A DNA stretch of 64,000 nucleotides from Pseudomonas sp. URMO17WK12:I2 (GTDB taxonomy: Bacteria > Pseudomonadota > Gammaproteobacteria > Pseudomonadales > Pseudomonadaceae), in contig NZ_QKYW01000006.1 of NCBI RefSeq assembly GCF_003253735.1, forward strand, positions 186,001 through 250,000, written 5' to 3'. Under the pieces are notes generated by a model. It was not told the origin of the DNA. It did not search any database and was given only the letters and a program-made list of their open reading frames with translations. Positions 60,350 to 64,000 of the stretch are shown piece after piece. Numbering within the stretch: position 1 is the first letter of the stretch; every line of letters starts with the position of its first letter. Position numbers and translations under genes: made by a program.

Positions 60350-61804
60350 TCAGTGGCGCCAGAAGGCGGGCATCAGCAGCACCAGTACGGTGAGGATTTC
60401 CAGGCGGCCCATCAGCATGCCCAGGGTCAGCAGCCACTTGGCCATGTCCGGCAGGCTGGCGTAGGTGCCGGCCGGGCCGATGATCGGCCCCATGCCCGGG
60501 CCGACGCCGGACAGGGTGCTGGCCGCGCCGCTCAGGGCGGTGATCCAGTCCAGGCCGCAGAGGGTCAGGGCCAGGGCCAGCACGGCGATGGTGATGGTGA
60601 AGAAGAACGAGAAGGTCAGAATCGAGCGGACGATGTCTTCGTCCAGACGGTGGCGATTGTACTGCTGTTTGATCACCGCGCGCGGGTGCACCAGCTGCAT
60701 CAGGTTGGCCTTGAGCAGGATATAGGCGACCTGGAAACGGAAGATCTTCAAACCGCCGGCGGTGGAGCCGGAGCAGCCGCCGATGAACCCCAGGTAGAAG
60801 AACAGCATCCCGGCGAAGCCGCCCCACAGCGAGTAGTCGCCGAGGGCGAAACCGGTGGTGGTCATGATCGAGGTGGTGTTCACCGCCACGTGGCGCAGCG
60901 CGTCGAGCCAGTGCAGGTCGGTGGTGAAGTAGTACCAGGTGCCGAGAATCAACCAGGTGCCGAGCAGGATGGCCAGGAAACCACGCACCTGCTGGTCGCC
61001 CAGCACGGCGCCGAAGTTGCCGCGCAAGGTCGAGACGTAGAGCACGAAGGGCAGGCTGCCAAGAATCATCAGGACCACGGCGACCCAGTGCACGGCTGGT
61101 TGCGTCCATTTGGCCAGAGACAGGTCCGAGGTGGAGAAGCCGCCGGTGGAGATCGCCGACATGCTGTGATTGATCGCGTCGAAGAAACTCATGCCGGCCA
61201 GCCACAGGCCCAGGCAGCCGAGCAGGCTGATGCCCAGATAAGCCACCACCATGTATTTGGCGACCATGTGCGAGCGCGGCATGACCTTGTCGGAACGGTC
61301 CGAGGATTCGGTCTGGAACAGGCGCATGCCGCCAATGCGCAGCATCGGCAGAATCGCCACTGCCATGGCGATGAAGCCGATACCGCCGAGCCAGTGCAGC
61401 ATCGAGCGCCAGATCAGGATGCCCGGCGACATGTCGTCGAGGCCGATCAGCACGGTGGCACCGGTGGCGGTGATCCCCGACATGCTTTCGAAGAATGCGT
61501 CGGTATAGCTCATGTGCTGGGTGAACATGAACGGTATCGCAGCGAAGATGCACACCATCAGCCAGCTCGACACCGTCAACAGGTACATGTCGCGGGGGCG
61601 CAGGTGTACGTCCTGAGGTTTGCCGCGGGCGATCAAGGATAGCCCGGCGATAAAGGTGATCAGGCTCGACCAGGCAAAAGGACTCACTTCCGCGGCACGC
61701 TCGAAGACGAACAGGGTGAACATCGGGCCGATCATGCCAATGGCCAGGGTGATCAGGAAAATGCCATTGATGAACGCGATGAGTCGTAGGGTCGGCCAGG
61801 CCAT
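60350..61804 (-). CDS. trkH: Trk potassium uptake membrane subunit TrkH
   Basis: 484 residues from ATG 61804 (MAWPTLRLIAF); the frame is open to TTG 61819. About ten membrane helices with four glycine-bearing pore loops: MSGITATGATVL (about 113-124), MSAISTGGFSTSD, TTSIMTTTGFALGD and GAASTLSGVGPGMGP. It is the potassium-translocating subunit and requires cytoplasmic TrkA, which is not in the window. Full family length. Confidence 0.95.
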   Translation of the reverse strand: MAWPTLRLIAFINGIFLITLAIGMIGPMFTLFVFERAAEVSPFAWSSLITFIAGLSLIARGKPQDVHLRPRDMYLLTVSSWLMVCIFAAIPFMFTQHMSYTDAFFESMSGITATGATVLIGLDDMSPGILIWRSMLHWLGGIGFIAMAVAILPMLRIGGMRLFQTESSDRSDKVMPRSHMVAKYMVVAYLGISLLGCLGLWLAGMSFFDAINHSMSAISTGGFSTSDLSLAKWTQPAVHWVAVVLMILGSLPFVLYVSTLRGNFGAVLGDQQVRGFLAILLGTWLILGTWYYFTTDLHWLDALRHVAVNTTSIMTTTGFALGDYSLWGGFAGMLFFYLGFIGGCSGSTAGGLKIFRFQVAYILLKANLMQLVHPRAVIKQQYNRHRLDEDIVRSILTFSFFFTITIAVLALALTLCGLDWITALSGAASTLSGVGPGMGPIIGPAGTYASLPDMAKWLLTLGMLMGRLEILTVLVLLMPAFWRH

Positions 61805-61968
61805 CGGTTTTATCCGCAAAAAAGTGGCGCCATTCTACCTGTGCCACCACTGCTGTAAACCTGCTCACGCGCCCGTCGGCAGGCGCTTTCAGGCCTCTTT
61901 ACAAGTGGCTTGCAGTGCATAGAATACGCCGCCAGGTGCCGGCCCTTGCCGGTTTCTGAGCCCTCATC

Positions 61969-62340
61969 ATGTCCGAAACCAATCCTTGCTTAGCGTGCGG
62001 TGCCTGCTGCGCGTTTTTTCGTGTGTCCTTCTTCTGGGGCGAGTGCCAGTCAGCCGGCGGAACCGTGCCGGACGAGCAGGTCATTCAGGTCTCTCCGCAT
62101 CTGGTTGCCATGCGTGGTACCGAAACCAAGCCGGCGCGCTGCAATGCGTTGCTCGGCGATGTGGGGCAGGGCACGCGCTGTACGCAGTACGAGCAGCGTT
62201 CCAGTACCTGCCGCGAGTTCGAGGCATCCTGGGCCAACGGCGAGCACAACCCGCGCTGCGACGATGCGCGCAGAGCCTACGGCCTACCGCCGCTGACGCC
62301 GCCCGTGCAGCCGGAACTGTCGCCGGATCGGGTGGCGTAG
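61969..62340 (+). CDS. YkgJ-family cysteine cluster protein
   Basis: 123 residues. Cysteines CLACGACCAFFRVSFFWGEC near the N-terminus (C7, C10, C13, C14), CNALLGDVGQGTRCTQY, STCREFE and PRCDDAR are the YkgJ (CxxCxxCC) pattern, which probably binds a metal or Fe-S cluster. Function unknown. Divergent from trkH. ATG 61969. Confidence 0.9.
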   Translation: MSETNPCLACGACCAFFRVSFFWGECQSAGGTVPDEQVIQVSPHLVAMRGTETKPARCNALLGDVGQGTRCTQYEQRSSTCREFEASWANGEHNPRCDDARRAYGLPPLTPPVQPELSPDRVA

Positions 62341-62464
62341 GCGAGCAGTCTGCGACTGCTGGATCGCCGTTACCTGTAGCCAGCGCCGATGTGCTGTTCG
62401 CCAGTGCTCATGCTCATTGCCATGGCTGGTAGAATCGCGACTCTTTTTCTCTGGAGGTGAGCCG

Positions 62465-63037
62465 ATGGATGCCCTCGATGCGCTGATCAACCGTGTTTCC
62501 GCGCCGCGCCTGATCGAGCCGGCGCCGACTGCCGAGCAGCGCGAGCGGCTGTTCCAGGCGGCGCTGCGTGCGCCCGATCATGGCCAGCTGCGCCCCTGGC
62601 GGTTTCTCACCGTCGAGGGCGATGGGCGCCATGCGCTCGGTGAGCTGTTTGCCAAGGCGATTGCCAGCAAGTACCCGGATGCCGACGAGGAGGCGCTGAC
62701 CAAGGCGCGCAACATGCCGCTGCGCGCGCCGCTGATGATCGTCGTGATCGCGCGCATCCAGGAGCATCCCAAAGTGCCGGCCCAGGAGCAGGTGCTGGCC
62801 GCCGGCTGCGCCGCCCACGGCATTCTGCTCGCCGCTTATGCTCAGGGCATCGGCGCCGTCTGGCGTACTGGCGAGCTGTCCTATGACGCCGTGGTGAATG
62901 CTGGCCTGGGCCTGGCGGCCAACGAGCAGGTGATCGGCTATCTGTATGTGGGGACGCCGCAGCGCGAGTTGCGTGACGCGCCGGCAGTGAATGTCGGTGA
63001 CTTCGTCAGCGGCTGGGCGGGCAAGGTTCAGGCCTGA
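62465..63037 (+). CDS. Nitroreductase family protein (YdjA-like)
   Basis: 190 residues from ATG 62465 with a strong GGAGGTGA 7 bases upstream. Short FMN-binding nitroreductase: RVSAPRLIEPAPT, RAPDHGQLRPWRFL (FMN contact, about 34-47), GCAAHGILLAAYAQGIGAVWRTGE (about 120-143), and GYLYVGTP. This is the YdjA type, smaller than NfsA/NfsB. NAD(P)H-dependent reductase of unknown physiological substrate. Monocistronic. Confidence 0.92.
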   Translation: MDALDALINRVSAPRLIEPAPTAEQRERLFQAALRAPDHGQLRPWRFLTVEGDGRHALGELFAKAIASKYPDADEEALTKARNMPLRAPLMIVVIARIQEHPKVPAQEQVLAAGCAAHGILLAAYAQGIGAVWRTGELSYDAVVNAGLGLAANEQVIGYLYVGTPQRELRDAPAVNVGDFVSGWAGKVQA

Positions 63038-63080
63038 TTCTAGCCGGCTTTGTAGCGGGTGAAATGCATTGACGACCTTT

Positions 63081-63144
63081 TGTGGGGGCGTGCCATGCCC
63101 GCGAATTCGCGGGCATGGCACGGGCGTCGCCGCCCGCTCCCACA
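63081..63144. terminator. Long palindromic REP between convergent genes
   Basis: TGCCATGCCCGCGAATTCGCGGGCATGGCA at 63091-63120 is a perfect 30-bp palindrome. It is flanked by TGTGGGGGCG on the left and, on the right, a CGGGCG/CGCCCG hairpin (63121-63136) followed by CTCCCACA, so the whole unit is a compressed REP doublet. Lying between the nitroreductase and the sensor kinase stops, it may end transcription from both sides. Confidence 0.7.
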
Positions 63145-63190
63145 GGGGGCGGAGCGGTAGCTTTCGCCGCTAGCAGGCTATCGCTGAAGA

Positions 63191-64000
63191 CTAAACCGCC
63201 GCTTCCAACGGCAGGATCAGCTTGGCGCTGAAACCGCCACCCGGATGATTCGCCAGCTCCAGCCGGCCGCCATGGCGTTCGGCGGCGCGGCGGGTGATGG
63301 CCAGGCCCAGGCCGTGGCCGGCTGTCGCCTGGCCCGGGGCGCGAAAGAAGGGTTCGCCCAGTTGGTCGAGGTGTTCGACCGCTACACCGGGGCCATGATC
63401 GCGAATTTCCAGGTGCGCTTCGTCGCCACGGCGCACGACGTTCAGTTCGATCGGCTGGCCATCGGGATTGAAACGCAGGGCGTTGCGCAGCAGGTTATCC
63501 AGGGCGCGTTCGATCATCGCCGGCCAGCCGTGCAGGTGTATGCCCGGCTGCAGGCTGACCTCGAGCTGCTGGTCCGGGTGACCGAGCGTCATGTCCTCGC
63601 GCAGCTTGGCGGCCAGTTGCGCCAGGTCGACTGGCTGGGCGCCGCCGGTGTCGGCATCCAGGCGGGCGAGGGCGAGGATTTCGCTGATCAGGTCTTCCAG
63701 GCGATCGCACTCACGGGTCAGCCGCGGCCAGAGCTTCTCGCGTTCGGCCGGCTCGGCGCGCTCGGCCAGGGCCAGGGCGATGCGCAGGCGGGCGAGGGGC
63801 GAGCGCAGCTCATGGGAAACGTCACGCAGCAACTGGCGCTGGCTGCCGATCAGGTCCTGCAGGCGCGCGCCCATGCGGTTGAAGTCGTTGGCCAGCACGC
63901 CCAGCTCGTCACGCCGGCTGGCCAGGCGCGCCAGGCTGTTCTGCTGGTAGGCGGTTTGCCCCAGGTCGTGCACCGCGCCGCGCAGGCGGTTCAGCGGGCG
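63191..64000 (-). CDS. Sensor histidine kinase, CpxA-like (3' part; runs off window)
   Basis: The visible 269 codons contain the end of a HAMP domain (RPLNRLRGAVHDLG, then RRDELGVLANDFNRMGARLQDLI), the phosphoacceptor H-box LRDVSHELRSPLARLR, and a full ATP-binding domain: ALDNLLRNALRFNP (N box), IRDHGPGV (G1), EPFFRAPGQATAGHGLGLAI (F and G2). The N-terminal sensor and membrane helices lie beyond 64000. The HxE/N motif DVSHELRSPL and the neighbourhood of trkH recall the Cpx-type kinase of P. aeruginosa (PA3206). The partner regulator is outside the window. Confidence 0.87.
   Translation of the reverse strand, partial: RPLNRLRGAVHDLGQTAYQQNSLARLASRRDELGVLANDFNRMGARLQDLIGSQRQLLRDVSHELRSPLARLRIALALAERAEPAEREKLWPRLTRECDRLEDLISEILALARLDADTGGAQPVDLAQLAAKLREDMTLGHPDQQLEVSLQPGIHLHGWPAMIERALDNLLRNALRFNPDGQPIELNVVRRGDEAHLEIRDHGPGVAVEHLDQLGEPFFRAPGQATAGHGLGLAITRRAAERHGGRLELANHPGGGFSAKLILPLEAAV

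Noticed and set aside
59804..61642. 612-codon plus-strand frame opposite trkH
   Set aside because: Antisense shadow of trkH and the DUF962 gene, extremely Gln/Gly/His-rich.

Overview
The window reads as a high-GC gammaproteobacterial chromosome, almost certainly a Pseudomonas, probably of the mendocina/oleovorans/alcaligenes type. This is inferred from gene order and from proteins that closely match my recollection of Pseudomonas families: a FlhB-like/FliK-like pair ahead of ccmABCDEFGHI, PcaR, IhfB followed by an O-antigen locus ending in wbpM, the NAGGN osmoprotectant genes, and a plcP-agt-cyaB ... trkH ... sensor kinase order that recalls PA3219 down to PA3206 of P. aeruginosa. No database search was possible. 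No rRNA, tRNA, CRISPR array, prophage or intact insertion sequence was seen.

Layout. 1-1677 (minus): C-terminal FlhB-like protein (cut by the window edge) and a FliK-like protein. 1808-9095 (plus): complete cytochrome c maturation operon ccmABCDEFGHI in which every junction abuts or overlaps, with a ninth, translationally coupled lipoprotein gene. 9249-10148: pcaR with a perfect palindromic operator over its own promoter. 10315-13840: short-chain dehydrogenase, CynX-like MFS transporter, an unknown protein and YheU, separated by palindromic repeats. 14143-16241: ihfB (without rpsA in front) and a beta-CASP metallo-beta-lactamase fold RNase-like protein that carries a REP sequence inside its reading frame.

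16803-37529 (plus) is a Wzx/Wzy-type O-antigen locus: wzz, rmlB, rmlA, a sugar 3,4-ketoisomerase fused to a GNAT domain, a FemAB-like protein, a DegT aminotransferase, wzx, a GT2, wzy, the UDP-L-FucNAc genes wbjBCD, a GT4, a PglC-like initiating phosphoglycosyl transferase, another GNAT protein, two more DegT-family proteins, a second FemAB-like protein, and wbpM. The parts predict a repeat unit containing a dTDP-derived 3-(acyl)amino-3,6-dideoxyhexose, L-FucNAc, and a WbpM-derived UDP-4-amino-4,6-dideoxy sugar. Base composition is mosaic: two AT-rich blocks (about 19.2-26.3 kb and 29.6-34.2 kb) surround GC-rich wbjBCD and are flanked by GC-rich wzz and wbpM. This locus, with two FemAB-like proteins and an unusual fusion, is the most likely place for undescribed chemistry.

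37578-42726 (minus): NAGGN (N-acetylglutaminylglutamine amide) system: M42 peptidase, ngg synthetase, asnO-type amidotransferase. 43128-50466: mnmC, polyphosphate:AMP phosphotransferase, DUF6316, YbaN, YecA and recQ. 50577-55502: MarR regulator with a coupled 14-TM drug exporter, a FimV-family protein, a SelW-like protein and a CsaA-like tRNA-binding protein. 55568-59769: AraC regulator divergent from plcP-agt, a phosphate-stress lipid remodelling pair with a recognisable four-unit PHO box, then cyaB (class III adenylate cyclase, minus). 59957-64000: Mpo1-like protein, trkH, YkgJ-type protein, nitroreductase, a 30-bp perfect palindrome, and the 3' part of a Cpx-type sensor histidine kinase.
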